Shown: positions 6,029-14,136 of the stretch, one piece after another
Position numbering within the stretch: position 1 is the stretch's first letter
How the letters are laid out: every line of letters begins with the position of its first letter
From: Desulfocapsa sp.
GTDB lineage: Bacteria > Desulfobacterota > Desulfobulbia > Desulfobulbales > Desulfocapsaceae
NCBI GenBank assembly: GCA_030635405.1
Contig: DAOVZA010000015.1
Coordinates: 1 to 14,136 of the forward strand
Length of the DNA: 14,136 nucleotides
Reading direction: 5' to 3'
Position numbers and translations under genes: made by a program
The notes under the pieces: generated by a model
What the model saw: only the letters and a program-made list of their open reading frames with translations
Told to the model about the DNA's origin: nothing
Database searches by the model: none

Positions 6029-6535
6029 ATGACAGAGACAACTAAAAAAAGAGCTGATTATCTGAGCTGGGATGAATATTTTATGTCTGTGGCCCTGCTT
6101 TCTGCGCAACGCAGTAAAGACCCCAGTACACAGGTTGGCGCTTGCGTTGCAAATAGCGACAATAAAATTGTTGGTGTCGGATACAACGGATTTCCGTGGG
6201 GATGCTCTGATGACGAACTTCCATGGGCACGTGAGGGAAGTTATCTCGACACAAAATACCCCTACGTATGTCATGCAGAACTGAATGCGGTGCTTAATTC
6301 AACGGCTCAAAACCTCAAGGGTTGCCGGATTTACGTGGGTTTATTTCCCTGTAATGAGTGTACCAAGGTAATTATTCAATCCGGCATTCAAGAGATCATT
6401 TATCTTTCGGATAAATATTCAGAATCTGACTCCGTAAAAGCGTCCAAATTAATGCTGGATAAATCAAACACCATTTACAGACAATTTGAAGGACGTAACA
6501 AAGAAGTCACCATTCAGCTTTTCACGGATTCTTAA
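6029..6535 (+). CDS. dCMP deaminase-like cytidine/deoxycytidylate deaminase
   Basis: A 168-residue enzyme of the zinc-dependent deoxycytidylate deaminase family, which converts dCMP to dUMP for thymidylate synthesis. The zinc site is complete: CHAELNAV gives His82 and the catalytic Glu84, and PCNEC gives Cys108 and Cys111. The N-terminal SWDEYFMSVALLSAQRSKDPSTQVGA (13-38) and the GYNGFPWGC segment (51-59) are typical of dCMP deaminases (ComEB type) rather than cytidine deaminases, and the length is normal. Its start lies ten bases after the binding-protein stop with a modest site (TAGGAAA), so it is the third gene of that operon. Its stop is only 11 bases from the convergent thiL stop, with no room for a terminator between. 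Confidence 0.92.
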   Translation: MTETTKKRADYLSWDEYFMSVALLSAQRSKDPSTQVGACVANSDNKIVGVGYNGFPWGCSDDELPWAREGSYLDTKYPYVCHAELNAVLNSTAQNLKGCRIYVGLFPCNECTKVIIQSGIQEIIYLSDKYSESDSVKASKLMLDKSNTIYRQFEGRNKEVTIQLFTDS

Positions 6536-6546
6536 CCGCACCGTAG

Positions 6547-7539
6547 TTAATGTTCGTAGCCCTGGAAGGTTATATCTTTTGTTGTTCCATCATCCCTGTG
6601 CAGGAAAACGCCCTTTCCTGATTTGATCGCTCCTATTTTAACCAGAGTTTTATCTCCATCCTGAACGCAATTTAGAAAGGCCTCTTCTTCACCTTCCTTC
6701 ACTGTAAATACCAATTGATAGTCTTCTCCTGAACAAAGGATAAGACTTTCAACGTTCTCCTCTAACACCTCAGCAGCCAGAGCTAATTCAGGAAGAAACG
6801 GAAGGGTTAAAGACTGTATATGAGCTGATACGTTAGAGGCCTTACAGATATGAGCAAGGTCCGTAGCAAGACCATCTGATATATCCTGCATGGAAGTAAC
6901 CATCTTTGTCCTGGCAAGTGCCATCCCCAGAGTTACCTGAGGCAAAGGATTCAAATGTTCATTTAACAAAGGGGTAAAAGATTCCAGCGACACCTTTCCT
7001 GGATGCTGTTTTTCGTGAGTAAGAATTTTCAAACCACAACCTGCTGAGCCAAGGGGACCAGAAACCCAAATACTATCACCAACATCAGCAGTGTTACGAT
7101 AAATCGCCCCACCCTCAACAGGTTCTCCTAGAACAGTAACTGTGAAAACAAGCTCCTTTGCTTTAACTGTATCACCACCAATCAAAACACAATCAAATTC
7201 AGAAAGTATCTCAAGAGCACCATCAAGCCATGCAGAAATCCACTCCCACTCAAGATCTTCAGGAAGGCAAAGAGACACAAGAATAACCCGGGGTTTTCCA
7301 CCCATGTCCGCAATATCACTTAAATTTACAGCAATGGATTTGCGTCCTAAAAGATGTGGAGGATGGAAGGAACGATCAAAATGAATACCATCGACAAGGC
7401 TATCTGTTGAGATCAAGAAAGAACCTGGAGCCACAACCTCACAGCAATCATCACCAATGGATTTCAACAATCCTTTATCAGGTTGTTTACTTGCACTACG
7501 AATCTTCTCAATCAGGCTGCGTTCAGACCACGCAGCCAC
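6547..7539 (-). CDS. thiL: Thiamine-monophosphate kinase
   Basis: ThiL phosphorylates thiamine monophosphate to thiamine diphosphate with ATP, the last step of coenzyme synthesis. The 330-residue product has the expected order of motifs: IGDD (28-31), STDSLVDGIHF (44-54), NLSDIADMGGKP (72-83), GGDT (121-124), MQDISDGLATDL (217-228) and SGEDYQL (270-276). All aspartates of the metal/nucleotide site appear present. It starts with GTG at 7539, sharing one base with the TAG stop of the gene upstream, and AAAGGG lies before it, so translation is coupled. No other thiamine gene and no TPP riboswitch are visible. It is the last gene of the operon headed by the DUF3352-like protein. Confidence 0.95.
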   Translation of the reverse strand: MAAWSERSLIEKIRSASKQPDKGLLKSIGDDCCEVVAPGSFLISTDSLVDGIHFDRSFHPPHLLGRKSIAVNLSDIADMGGKPRVILVSLCLPEDLEWEWISAWLDGALEILSEFDCVLIGGDTVKAKELVFTVTVLGEPVEGGAIYRNTADVGDSIWVSGPLGSAGCGLKILTHEKQHPGKVSLESFTPLLNEHLNPLPQVTLGMALARTKMVTSMQDISDGLATDLAHICKASNVSAHIQSLTLPFLPELALAAEVLEENVESLILCSGEDYQLVFTVKEGEEEAFLNCVQDGDKTLVKIGAIKSGKGVFLHRDDGTTKDITFQGYEH

Positions 7540-7922
7540 TATTTAACCCTTTTAAGAAACGATTTCTTACTTTTTACATCGGGCTTACTTTCAGCGGGAG
7601 GAGGATCAGGTACGAGACTACCAATGGATGGTGTTAGATTCACAGCCTTCACAAACCGCTCCTCCCCACCCATGGTGAAAATCTCCATTCCACTCATCTG
7701 CCCAGTCCGCAATGTCCATTTGATTTCCTGAGGTGGCACCGTAAGAAACGTCAAACTGACATGCCACCATTCGTCTTTGCGAGCCACATCACGCTCTATG
7801 TCAGTGACAAGTGCATAAACAAGCATTTGAGGTTCTTTGGCAACAATAAGCACCAGATCACCAATATCGGTGCTATCTTTAAAAGGAACAACACTCTTTA
7901 ATTCTGTTACAAGTTTTTCCAT
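7539..7922 (-). CDS. Conserved-looking 127-residue protein of unknown function
   Basis: I do not recognise this family. The first 97 residues look like a compact alpha/beta or beta-barrel domain with strands around LVLIVAKEP, LVYALVTDIE, WWHVSLTFLTVP and IKWTLR, and the segment GMEIFTMGGEERF. The rest is a proline-rich linker (VPDPPPAESKP) and a strongly basic tail (KSKKSFLKRVK), suggesting contact with nucleic acid or membrane. There is no signal peptide or membrane helix. The start is supported by AAAGGAAG. It is sandwiched 26 bases after the DUF3352-like gene and overlaps thiL by one base, so it is certainly co-transcribed with both. Confidence 0.8.
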   Translation of the reverse strand: MEKLVTELKSVVPFKDSTDIGDLVLIVAKEPQMLVYALVTDIERDVARKDEWWHVSLTFLTVPPQEIKWTLRTGQMSGMEIFTMGGEERFVKAVNLTPSIGSLVPDPPPAESKPDVKSKKSFLKRVK

Positions 7923-7948
7923 AGCTAACTTCCTTTTAAATGTTGTGT

Positions 7949-9664
7949 TTATTGTACAACGGTTGTGGTCGACTCAAGAACGATACTGTCTTCGGTAATA
8001 TAAGACCTGGCACCCAGCTGTGTATACATGGCAACTCCATCAAGTAATGGTAAAACAAGCTGATTCAAAACAATATCAGCCTTCTTTGCCATTTCAGGGC
8101 CCTGTAGCACTGCCATTGCACCTCCCCACGTTGCAAGGTCCTTAAAAGCATCTGCAAACTTAGCAATGTGAACATAGGTTACTGAGTTGTTATCACTGAG
8201 CAAATCGCCTCCTACTTCCTTCATGGCTTCGCTGGTTACAAGCTGTTTGACAGGCTCAGTCTGAAGATCCACAATCTGTTTAATAAGATCAATGGAATTT
8301 GATATTAGCAGATAATTATCAATAAGAGTAAAGGCTGGCTGTAATCCACTTTGGGGTACTGCTCCCCAGTAGGATATTTCGTAATCATTATATTTTTTAA
8401 GACTTACAGGAATATCTGCGTTCTGCAGCAAAATATTAAATACTTTCAAAAATTTCTCAGAATCTTTCAACTGAACAAGAATGGCAGCCTTTGGAAGAGG
8501 AATTCCTCTTCTGTCAACATCTTCAACAATCATTGCAAATTCACTGTCGATTGTTTCTAAAAGCTCTTCTAGTTCGATGCCTGCGGTATCACGCAACTCC
8601 ATACGGAGTATATCGAGTGCTTCAGGCTGCTTTCGAACAGCGTTGGAAGAATATAATTCCCAGAGAAGTGGAAGGTTTAAAGTATTAGTCCAGTAATAAA
8701 AAAGAGGATCTGCAGGAACTAATTGAATCGTTTTATTTGGCTCTGGCTTCATTTCGCACAAACGAGCAACTCTGCTATCAAGTTTAGTTTTATCAAAAAG
8801 AATTTCGACCTTATCTCTCACCTTACCTTTTTCGTGCCATGCACCATAGGCCACTGATCCCCAACCATTCCATTCATCAAGCAGTGTAAAAAATTCATCT
8901 TTATCTTTTTCAGAAAGACTTTCTCCAATCAGTCTTCCCTGTTTGGATAAAGCAGGAAGGGATAGATAGGTAAATATTTTTGTATCCTTAAAATCCTTTC
9001 GTAATCTTTGATAGTCTTTATTACTACTCAGGGTATCTTTTTGATTATCATAGTAATCGAGGCTTTTACGAACCAGTCGCTCTTCAAAGGCTGCAATAAT
9101 TAAGCCTTCAACAGTGACTGCAGAAAGACTGTTCTGCTCATCTAGCTTATATCTGGTGATACTATGTTTACCATATTGTGCAGTGCTCTTTTCAATATCT
9201 TTGCTAATAAATGGAGCTAATAGTTCCAGCATTTTAGCATTATGGCGAGGCCTTGCGATAAGTAAAAGACGTTCTTCTATCTCCTTTGCCGGATTATTTA
9301 CAGAAAAGGAGTTTGCAGGAAATATGGCCAATGAAAATTCTTTACCAAGAAGTATATTAAAACCGGGATCGCCAAGTATGGACTGTATCTCCTGCAAAGA
9401 TTTATCAATTTTAAGGAGGGCATCTTCCGGTGCTCCTACTTCTATACCGATACTCTTATAATCTATATTACTTAATACCTTTCCCAGTCGACTCTCCAGA
9501 AAAGTAGCATACATTTCTGTGAACTCCAGTTGCTCCCCATAAAAAAGGACATCAGCAGGAAGACAATCGGCAGCCTCAATTCTTTTTTCCTGTGTTCCCT
9601 GTAGGAAAAAAACCAACCCCACTCCACATGCTATCAGAAGTAGTACAATGCCTGCCTTTTTCAT
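7949..9664 (-). CDS. Large DUF3352-like envelope-anchored protein
   Basis: A 571-residue protein with one N-terminal hydrophobic segment (4-21) and a long extracytoplasmic domain. The pattern resembles DUF3352-type proteins: a CLPADVLFYGEQLEF opening (34-48), a second PADPLFYYW segment in the middle, repeated 'LLxxSNSxxLxxxI'-like strands (YLLISNSIDLIKQ), and paired lipid-transfer-like halves with no catalytic motif. C13 sits in a lipobox-like context (LIAC), but the helix continues past it, so a membrane anchor is more likely than a lipoprotein. The start used is the ATG at 9664, with AGAAGG ahead of it; the open frame extends to 9760 but without a site. It is the first gene of the operon with the 127-residue protein and thiL. 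Function unknown; the family name is a tentative match by eye. Confidence 0.72.
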   Translation of the reverse strand: MKKAGIVLLLIACGVGLVFFLQGTQEKRIEAADCLPADVLFYGEQLEFTEMYATFLESRLGKVLSNIDYKSIGIEVGAPEDALLKIDKSLQEIQSILGDPGFNILLGKEFSLAIFPANSFSVNNPAKEIEERLLLIARPRHNAKMLELLAPFISKDIEKSTAQYGKHSITRYKLDEQNSLSAVTVEGLIIAAFEERLVRKSLDYYDNQKDTLSSNKDYQRLRKDFKDTKIFTYLSLPALSKQGRLIGESLSEKDKDEFFTLLDEWNGWGSVAYGAWHEKGKVRDKVEILFDKTKLDSRVARLCEMKPEPNKTIQLVPADPLFYYWTNTLNLPLLWELYSSNAVRKQPEALDILRMELRDTAGIELEELLETIDSEFAMIVEDVDRRGIPLPKAAILVQLKDSEKFLKVFNILLQNADIPVSLKKYNDYEISYWGAVPQSGLQPAFTLIDNYLLISNSIDLIKQIVDLQTEPVKQLVTSEAMKEVGGDLLSDNNSVTYVHIAKFADAFKDLATWGGAMAVLQGPEMAKKADIVLNQLVLPLLDGVAMYTQLGARSYITEDSIVLESTTTVVQ

Positions 9665-9702
9665 AATTACCTTCTCTTGATTTTGATATTTTATTAAAGA
9701 AA

Positions 9703-9740
9703 TTCCGGAATCAGGAAAATAACAGGAGTTCACCGGAATT
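9703..9740. repeat. CCGGAAT direct repeat upstream of the DUF3352-like gene
   Basis: TTCCGGAA (9703-9710, a perfect palindrome) and CCGGAATT (9733-9740) share CCGGAAT 28 bases apart, in the presumed promoter region of the minus-strand operon. A weak sigma-70-like pair on the minus strand, TTGTAA-N17-TATTTT, overlaps the same stretch. This may be an operator; it is weakly supported. Confidence 0.2.
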
Positions 9741-9986
9741 ACAACAGTATCCTGTCTCAATATCTCACCAAAACACCAAATTTATGTAGCATAAAAGATA
9801 TCTTTAAGAATTTTATTAACGCTTTAATTGTGAGTTTGATATACTTCATTTTAATAGAATTTTTTATCTCCATTCTCTTAATGAAACACATAAAACTTTA
9901 GTTAGATAAACAGTTTTTTTAAAATGTACCCAAAACTGTTTCTAGCCATTAACTAGAGCAGATTAAATACTTTAGGGAGTATCGTA

Positions 9987-10901
9987 ATGAGACTAGTTAC
10001 CCGATCAGATTTTGATGGTTTAGGTTGTGCCGCCGTTTTAAAAGAACTTAATAATATTGATGATATCAAATTTGTTCATCCCAAGGATATTCAGGATGGC
10101 CTTATTGAAATCACTGAAAATGATATTTTAGCAAATATTCCCTATGTAAAAGGATGTGGGCTCTGGTTTGACCATCATTCAAGTGAAGAAGAAAGACAAC
10201 AGAACAAAGAATTCAAAGGAGCCTGTGAACCTGATGCCCTGAGTGCTGCACGAGTTGTATATGAATATTACGGCGGCAAAGAAAAGTTCAACAATCCCCA
10301 TCTCGATGACTTGGTAATTGCCGTTGACAAAGCGGATTCTGCTAATTTCACAGTTGATGAGATCCTAAATCCCACAGGTTGGGTACTGCTTTCCTTTATA
10401 ATGGATCCAAGAACAGGGCTTGGGAGATACAGAGATTATCGTATCAGTAATTATGCTCTTATGATGGATATGATAGAGTATTGCAGAGAAAAAACTGACA
10501 CTGAGATTCTTGAATTACCCGATGTTAAAGAAAGAACTGTCAGATATTTTGAGCAGGATAAAAATTTCAAAGAGATGGTTCTTGCCAACGCCAGGATCGA
10601 CAAAAACGTTATCATCCTGGATCTTCGTAACCAGAAAGAAGTTTTTACCGGTAATCGTTTCCTTCTCTATTCACTCTTTCCAGAACAAAACATCTCTATC
10701 CAGACAATGTGGGGCTTTCAGAAACAGAATATTGTTATCACCTGCGGATATAGTATCTTAAAAAAGGATGCCACCATTAATGTTGGTTCTCTGATGCTAA
10801 GACATGGTGGTGGTGGTCACCATAAAGTTGGTACCTGTCAGGTGCCTGTTGATTCTGCGGATACAATTATTCAGGAAATTGTTGATGAAATAAATGACTG
10901 A
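9987..10901 (+). CDS. DHH-family phosphoesterase
   Basis: A 304-residue protein of the DHH/DHHA1 superfamily (RecJ, nano-RNase, pyrophosphatase and exopolyphosphatase relatives). Motif I is RSDFDGLGCA (6-15) with Asp8 and Asp10, motif III is the FDHHSS signature (61-66), and Asp114 in AVDKADSAN (112-120) completes the metal site. The C-terminal DHHA1 substrate loop is HGGGGHHKVGTC (273-284). The protein lacks membrane segments. GGGAG precedes the ATG. It is a single-gene unit: the divergent DUF3352-like operon lies to the left and its own terminator follows. The substrate (cyclic dinucleotide, nano-RNA, polyphosphate or pAp) cannot be decided from the sequence alone; relatives are often annotated as exopolyphosphatases without proof. 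Confidence 0.9.
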   Translation: MRLVTRSDFDGLGCAAVLKELNNIDDIKFVHPKDIQDGLIEITENDILANIPYVKGCGLWFDHHSSEEERQQNKEFKGACEPDALSAARVVYEYYGGKEKFNNPHLDDLVIAVDKADSANFTVDEILNPTGWVLLSFIMDPRTGLGRYRDYRISNYALMMDMIEYCREKTDTEILELPDVKERTVRYFEQDKNFKEMVLANARIDKNVIILDLRNQKEVFTGNRFLLYSLFPEQNISIQTMWGFQKQNIVITCGYSILKKDATINVGSLMLRHGGGGHHKVGTCQVPVDSADTIIQEIVDEIND

Positions 10902-10950
10902 GAAAAGAACCAAATCGTATAGTCTTTGACTCACAATTCAATCATAGTTG

Positions 10951-10986
10951 TGCCCTTCCTGTGTAAACAAGGAGGGCATATTTTTT
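10951..10986 (+). terminator. Rho-independent terminator of the DHH gene
   Basis: TGCCCT-T-CCT pairs with AGG-AGGGCA (nine pairs with one bulged T) around a loop of about nine bases, followed by TATTTTTT. It lies 50 bases after the stop of the DHH gene and before the convergent phospholipase gene. Confidence 0.85.
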
Positions 10987-11003
10987 ATGCTTCCAAGGGG
11001 AAA

Positions 11004-11972
11004 TCAATTGCTATACAGATCAAACCCTATACCGAAGCTTGTAACCTTACTGTAATATTGCGACAAATCACTGTTATAGCCACTAGATATCCAAATAGTT
11101 AACGGCATATTAATTATTTCCACGCCCCAATCTAATCTGTATGTATTGTATTTGAAAAGCTTAGAATAGCCTGTCGTAATACTGGCCGTAATGATGCCAC
11201 TGGCGAAAAAATCATTCTCTAAGTAAATCTTGCGACCTAGCCTAAAGCGAATGCCATCTACATAATTTCGCGGTTTTCCTTCAGGGTCATTTTCCCAGCT
11301 GTTATATTCTTCTTGTTCTCCCTGTACCAATCCATTTTCCAGGTAATACCTTAGGATTAAAGAAGCAGTGAAAGTATTCGTTTCTGAAAATTTGATTTTG
11401 GTTCGTTGCCAGTTGAATCCCAGATAATCCCATCCCCTGCTAATATAATCATTTGCAAAGTCCGGATCTTCTTCAGATATTCTAAAACTGCCGCGTTTCC
11501 CCAGATATTCATCGAGTGTATCTATACTCTGACCATTAGATTCATGTCCATATGCCAGACTTATGTAATGTTCATTTTTTGAATCACCACTAAACCAGCC
11601 ACGAACAAATAATTCAGGATTAAACCTTTTACTAATTACAGGCGAAGAATCACGAGTCGTGATGTATTGTCCGAACCGGCCTGTAAAAGCCAAATATGGT
11701 AGGTATGGAACAAATCCAAATGCGGGCGGTACCGGTTGTCCTGTGTGAAAAAGTGGGTATTTTAAAGAAATTTTGAAATCCATGAAAGGGACATCATTAT
11801 CGTCATGAGTAAATCCTATGGTATTTACTTCATGACTTTTAAGTCGACTCCAATATGGATTATCTTCTAGTTCTGTGGGCTCACTATCAGCAAAGCTATC
11901 TGTTGCAAAGTATACTGATACGAAGACCACCAGAATACCGAGAAAACAGGAATTGTACATTTTCCCTATCAT
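11004..11972 (-). CDS. pldA: OMPLA-like outer-membrane phospholipase A
   Basis: A 322-residue exported beta-barrel protein. A signal peptide covers about 1-28 (hydrophobic 9-23, likely cleavage after SFA). The body shows alternating barrel strands and ends with an aromatic-rich strand (SFGIGFDLYSN). The catalytic motif of outer-membrane phospholipase A is present as YGHESNGQS with His143 and Ser145. The third catalytic residue of the E. coli enzyme, Asn in SRSWN, aligns here with Asp182 in ISRGWDYLGF, and about 25 extra residues separate it from the serine. By family it hydrolyses phospholipids in the outer membrane and needs calcium and dimerisation. The start at 11972 has AGGT nine bases ahead; an alternative ATG at 11960 is possible. 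It follows comM by 34 bases with no terminator between. Confidence 0.82.
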   Translation of the reverse strand: MIGKMYNSCFLGILVVFVSVYFATDSFADSEPTELEDNPYWSRLKSHEVNTIGFTHDDNDVPFMDFKISLKYPLFHTGQPVPPAFGFVPYLPYLAFTGRFGQYITTRDSSPVISKRFNPELFVRGWFSGDSKNEHYISLAYGHESNGQSIDTLDEYLGKRGSFRISEEDPDFANDYISRGWDYLGFNWQRTKIKFSETNTFTASLILRYYLENGLVQGEQEEYNSWENDPEGKPRNYVDGIRFRLGRKIYLENDFFASGIITASITTGYSKLFKYNTYRLDWGVEIINMPLTIWISSGYNSDLSQYYSKVTSFGIGFDLYSN

Positions 11973-12006
11973 GTTAAGCTACCTATAAATAAAAACCTTT
12001 CAAGAA

Positions 12007-13527
12007 TTAACCATTGCGCCGATACTGTATGGCCTCTGCAACATGTGACAACTCAAGGGCAGGTTTTTCATCCATATCAGCGATGGTTCTGGCAATTTTC
12101 AAAATACGATGATAGCCACGAGCTGAAAGTCCTAACTTCTCAACACTTCGCTCTAACAGCCGCATAGCCCTATCATCCACCTTGCAATACTTCTCAATTT
12201 CTCCTGGTCCCATTTGAGCATTACAATGAATTTTCAGGTTGTTTTCATATCGTGTTTCCTGAAGTTTTCTGCAATTATCCACTCGTTTCTTTATAGCTTG
12301 AGACGATTCTCCCTGTCGTTCATCGCTAATCTCCCTAAAAGGAACTGCTGCGACTTCAACATGAAGATCAATTCGATCAAGTAATGGCCCAGAAACTTTA
12401 CTGTTATAGCGTTGTATCTGTTGAAGAGTACATGTACACTCTCTTACTTTATCGCCATAATATCCGCATGGACAGGGATTTGAGGCAACAACAAGCACAA
12501 ACCTGGCAGGAAACTGCAAAGTCTGACTGGCACGGGCAATGGAAACATCACCAGCTTCTAATGGCTGTCTCAGAACCTCTAAAACATGTTTTTTAAATTC
12601 GGGAAGTTCATCAAGAAATAAGACTCCATTATGAGCAAGGGACACTTCACCCGGACGGGGAATTTGTCCACCACCAATTAGCCCTGCATCCGAGATGGTA
12701 TGATGAGGCGCTCTAAAAGGACGAACTGCTATGAGTGGGATATCGCTACTGAGTTTTCCAACAATGGAGTAAATTTTTGTGGTTTCAAGTGCCTCGTCAA
12801 AGCTCATTGGGGGAAGTATTGTTGCAAGGCGCCGCGTAAGCATTGTTTTCCCAGAACCTGGAGGCCCTTTTAAACTCAAATTATGGCCGCCTGAGGCTGC
12901 TATCTCAAAGGCACGTTTAACATGCTCCTGTCCTTTCACTTCCTGAAAATCAACATCATGGGCAGAACTACAAACCAGAAGATCGTCCTGGTCAAGATTT
13001 GTGGGTTCAATTGATTTTTCACCAGCCAGAAATTCAACAGCCTTATGGAGACTGTTAACAGCAATCACATCTATCCCCTTAACTACTGCAGCCTCAAGTT
13101 TGTTAGCTTCAGGTACAAGGATTCCCTTTAATCCCTGATTTTTAGCATTAAGCGTTATCGGCAGTACTCCTGGAACAGAACGAATGGATCCATCAAGAGA
13201 TATTTCTCCAAGAACTGCGTAATCATCTAAAAGATCTGGTTTAAAAAGTTCATCCGCAGCAAGAATGCCTAGAGCAATGGGAAGGTCAAATCCAGCCCCA
13301 CCCTTTTTAATATCGGCTGGTGCCAAATTTACAGTCACACGCCTTAACGGGAAGTCGTATCCACTATTTTTAATTGCCGCCTTAACGCGTTCCTTACTTT
13401 CACGGACAGAACCATCAGGAAGGCCAACAGTCGTAAACATCGGAAGCCCTAACGCCAGATCAACTTCAACAATCACAGACAAGCCATCCACACCGCTAAC
13501 GGCACCGCTATGAATTTTTGAAAGCAT
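12007..13527 (-). CDS. comM: ComM/YifB-family AAA+ helicase (Mg-chelatase-like)
   Basis: A full-length 506-residue member of the ComM/YifB family, a hexameric branch-migration helicase that promotes integration of transformed DNA in naturally competent bacteria. It is also common in species not known to be competent. The N-terminal Lon-like/S5-fold domain (1-170) includes TVGLPDGSVRESKERVKAAI and NLAPADIKKGGAGFDLP. The AAA+ core has Walker A GPPGSGKT (221-228), Walker B GVLFLDELPE (301-310) and the arginine-bearing LLDRIDLHVEV (382-392). The zinc-binding knot PCPCGYYGDK...CTC gives Cys352, 354, 364 and 366. The C-terminal Mg-chelatase helical domain is complete. AAGGG precedes the ATG. It lies 15 bases downstream of the TrmN6-like gene. 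Confidence 0.96.
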   Translation of the reverse strand: MLSKIHSGAVSGVDGLSVIVEVDLALGLPMFTTVGLPDGSVRESKERVKAAIKNSGYDFPLRRVTVNLAPADIKKGGAGFDLPIALGILAADELFKPDLLDDYAVLGEISLDGSIRSVPGVLPITLNAKNQGLKGILVPEANKLEAAVVKGIDVIAVNSLHKAVEFLAGEKSIEPTNLDQDDLLVCSSAHDVDFQEVKGQEHVKRAFEIAASGGHNLSLKGPPGSGKTMLTRRLATILPPMSFDEALETTKIYSIVGKLSSDIPLIAVRPFRAPHHTISDAGLIGGGQIPRPGEVSLAHNGVLFLDELPEFKKHVLEVLRQPLEAGDVSIARASQTLQFPARFVLVVASNPCPCGYYGDKVRECTCTLQQIQRYNSKVSGPLLDRIDLHVEVAAVPFREISDERQGESSQAIKKRVDNCRKLQETRYENNLKIHCNAQMGPGEIEKYCKVDDRAMRLLERSVEKLGLSARGYHRILKIARTIADMDEKPALELSHVAEAIQYRRNG

Positions 13528-13542
13528 TAGTGAAATACCCTT

Positions 13543-14136
13543 TTAAAGTGAGCTTTTTGAACGAGGAGAATACAATTGCTGCATTTCTTTACTGTAATTG
13601 CCGTTCTTTTCATCATAGACATAGAAAGGGGGAAGAACATCAAGCCCCTCTCCCCCATTTTTAACAGCTTCAAGTAAAACCAGTTTGGCATTCATCATAG
13701 GATCTGGATATGAATACACCAGCTGCATCTTTTTTACAGTGATTTTCTGTTTTTTCAAGAGATTAAGTATACTTCCGATACCATCTGCAGGATAAATCAT
13801 GTATATCCGGCCTTTGTTTTTTACTGCCATTGCAGCAGATGAAACAACATCTAAGAGCGAACAGGCCACTTGATGACGTGCTATTTCAGCTTCTTTATTT
13901 TTCGATGCTCTCCCGCTACCAACAGGATAAAAAGGAGGGTTACAGACAATGGTGGAAAAAGATTCGGGGGCACAGGATAATGCTATTTCACGAAGATCTC
14001 CTTCAATCACCTGCATTTTGTGAGAGAAGTGATTGAGATTGATATTTTCACGTATAAGCCCAACAAGAGCTTTCTGCAATTCAAAAGCTGTAAGAGAATA
14101 GATGGCCTCACCTGATCTATAAAGAAGAATCAGACC
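13543..14136 (-). CDS. TrmN6-like tRNA1(Val) adenine-N6 methyltransferase, 5' end beyond the window
   Basis: A class I SAM-dependent methyltransferase whose frame stays open to the last base, so the N-terminus (including the SAM-binding glycine motif) is missing; 197 residues are visible. The TTG at 14079 is not the true start, because the codons before it continue the fold (AIYSLTAFELQKALVGLI is motif II and the following helix). The catalytic NPPFY motif (visible residues 66-70) marks an N6-adenine or N5-glutamine methyltransferase. The segment after it (GSGRASKNKEAEIARHQ) and the tail VLPPFYVYD fit the TrmN6/YfiC type, which modifies A37 of tRNA-Val. PrmC is less likely because TrmN6-specific downstream segments are present. 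It is the first visible gene of the cluster with comM and the phospholipase. Confidence 0.85.
   Translation of the reverse strand, partial: GLILLYRSGEAIYSLTAFELQKALVGLIRENINLNHFSHKMQVIEGDLREIALSCAPESFSTIVCNPPFYPVGSGRASKNKEAEIARHQVACSLLDVVSSAAMAVKNKGRIYMIYPADGIGSILNLLKKQKITVKKMQLVYSYPDPMMNAKLVLLEAVKNGGEGLDVLPPFYVYDEKNGNYSKEMQQLYSPRSKSSL

Noticed and set aside
7540..7560. Possible TPP riboswitch controlling thiL.
   Set aside because: thiL starts inside an operon with a one-base overlap. There is no leader and no THI-box-like sequence upstream of the operon.
8351..9461. Several plus-strand frames of 65-115 codons opposite the DUF3352-like gene.
   Set aside because: They are shadows of a long, coherent minus-strand gene and show low-complexity Ser-rich sequence without domains or ribosome sites.
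9665..9760. Extra 32 N-terminal residues of the DUF3352-like protein.
   Set aside because: They would put a polar segment before the membrane anchor. The ATG at 9664 has a good ribosome site and gives a normal signal-anchor.

Overview
The window is AT-rich bacterial DNA, most likely from a Desulfobacterota (delta-proteobacterial) anaerobe, possibly of the Desulfobulbales. The pointers are a triheme c7-type cytochrome, a DsrE-fold protein, and otherwise ordinary Gram-negative housekeeping genes: thiL, comM, a TrmN6-like methyltransferase, and an OMPLA-like outer-membrane enzyme. The lineage is an inference from gene content, not from a marker gene. No rRNA, tRNA, CRISPR array, insertion sequence or integrase was seen.

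Layout. 1-1350 is a gene-poor, very AT-rich segment. It holds one zinc-ribbon/four-helix membrane protein (minus strand) and a possible decayed coding stretch. 1355-2206 carries a periplasmic triheme cytochrome followed by a DsrE-like protein (minus strand). 2207-2838 is a long gap containing a candidate promoter for the cytochrome, a relic of an AraC-family regulator on the minus strand, and a sigma-54-like promoter facing right. That promoter leads into two small, mutually related membrane proteins (2839-3377) closed by a strong terminator. This isolated pair is the most interesting part of the window.

3470-4219 is a metallo-beta-lactamase-fold hydrolase (minus strand) that lacks the usual bridging Asp. 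It is divergent from a plus-strand operon at 4366-6535: alpha/beta hydrolase, orphan amino-acid-type solute-binding lipoprotein, and dCMP deaminase-like enzyme. Convergent to this is a minus-strand operon at 6547-9664: a large DUF3352-like envelope protein, a 127-residue protein of unknown function, and thiL, the last two overlapping by one base.

9987-10901 is a DHH-family phosphoesterase (plus strand) with its own terminator. 11004-14136 is a minus-strand cluster: a TrmN6-like methyltransferase cut by the window end, comM, and an OMPLA-like phospholipase A. These three lie 15 and 34 bases apart, so they are probably co-transcribed.

The genes form several independent short operons rather than one pathway. 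Functional links are plausible only within operons (cytochrome with DsrE protein; the two small membrane proteins; hydrolase with binding protein and deaminase). All family assignments come from reading motifs by eye; no database search was possible.
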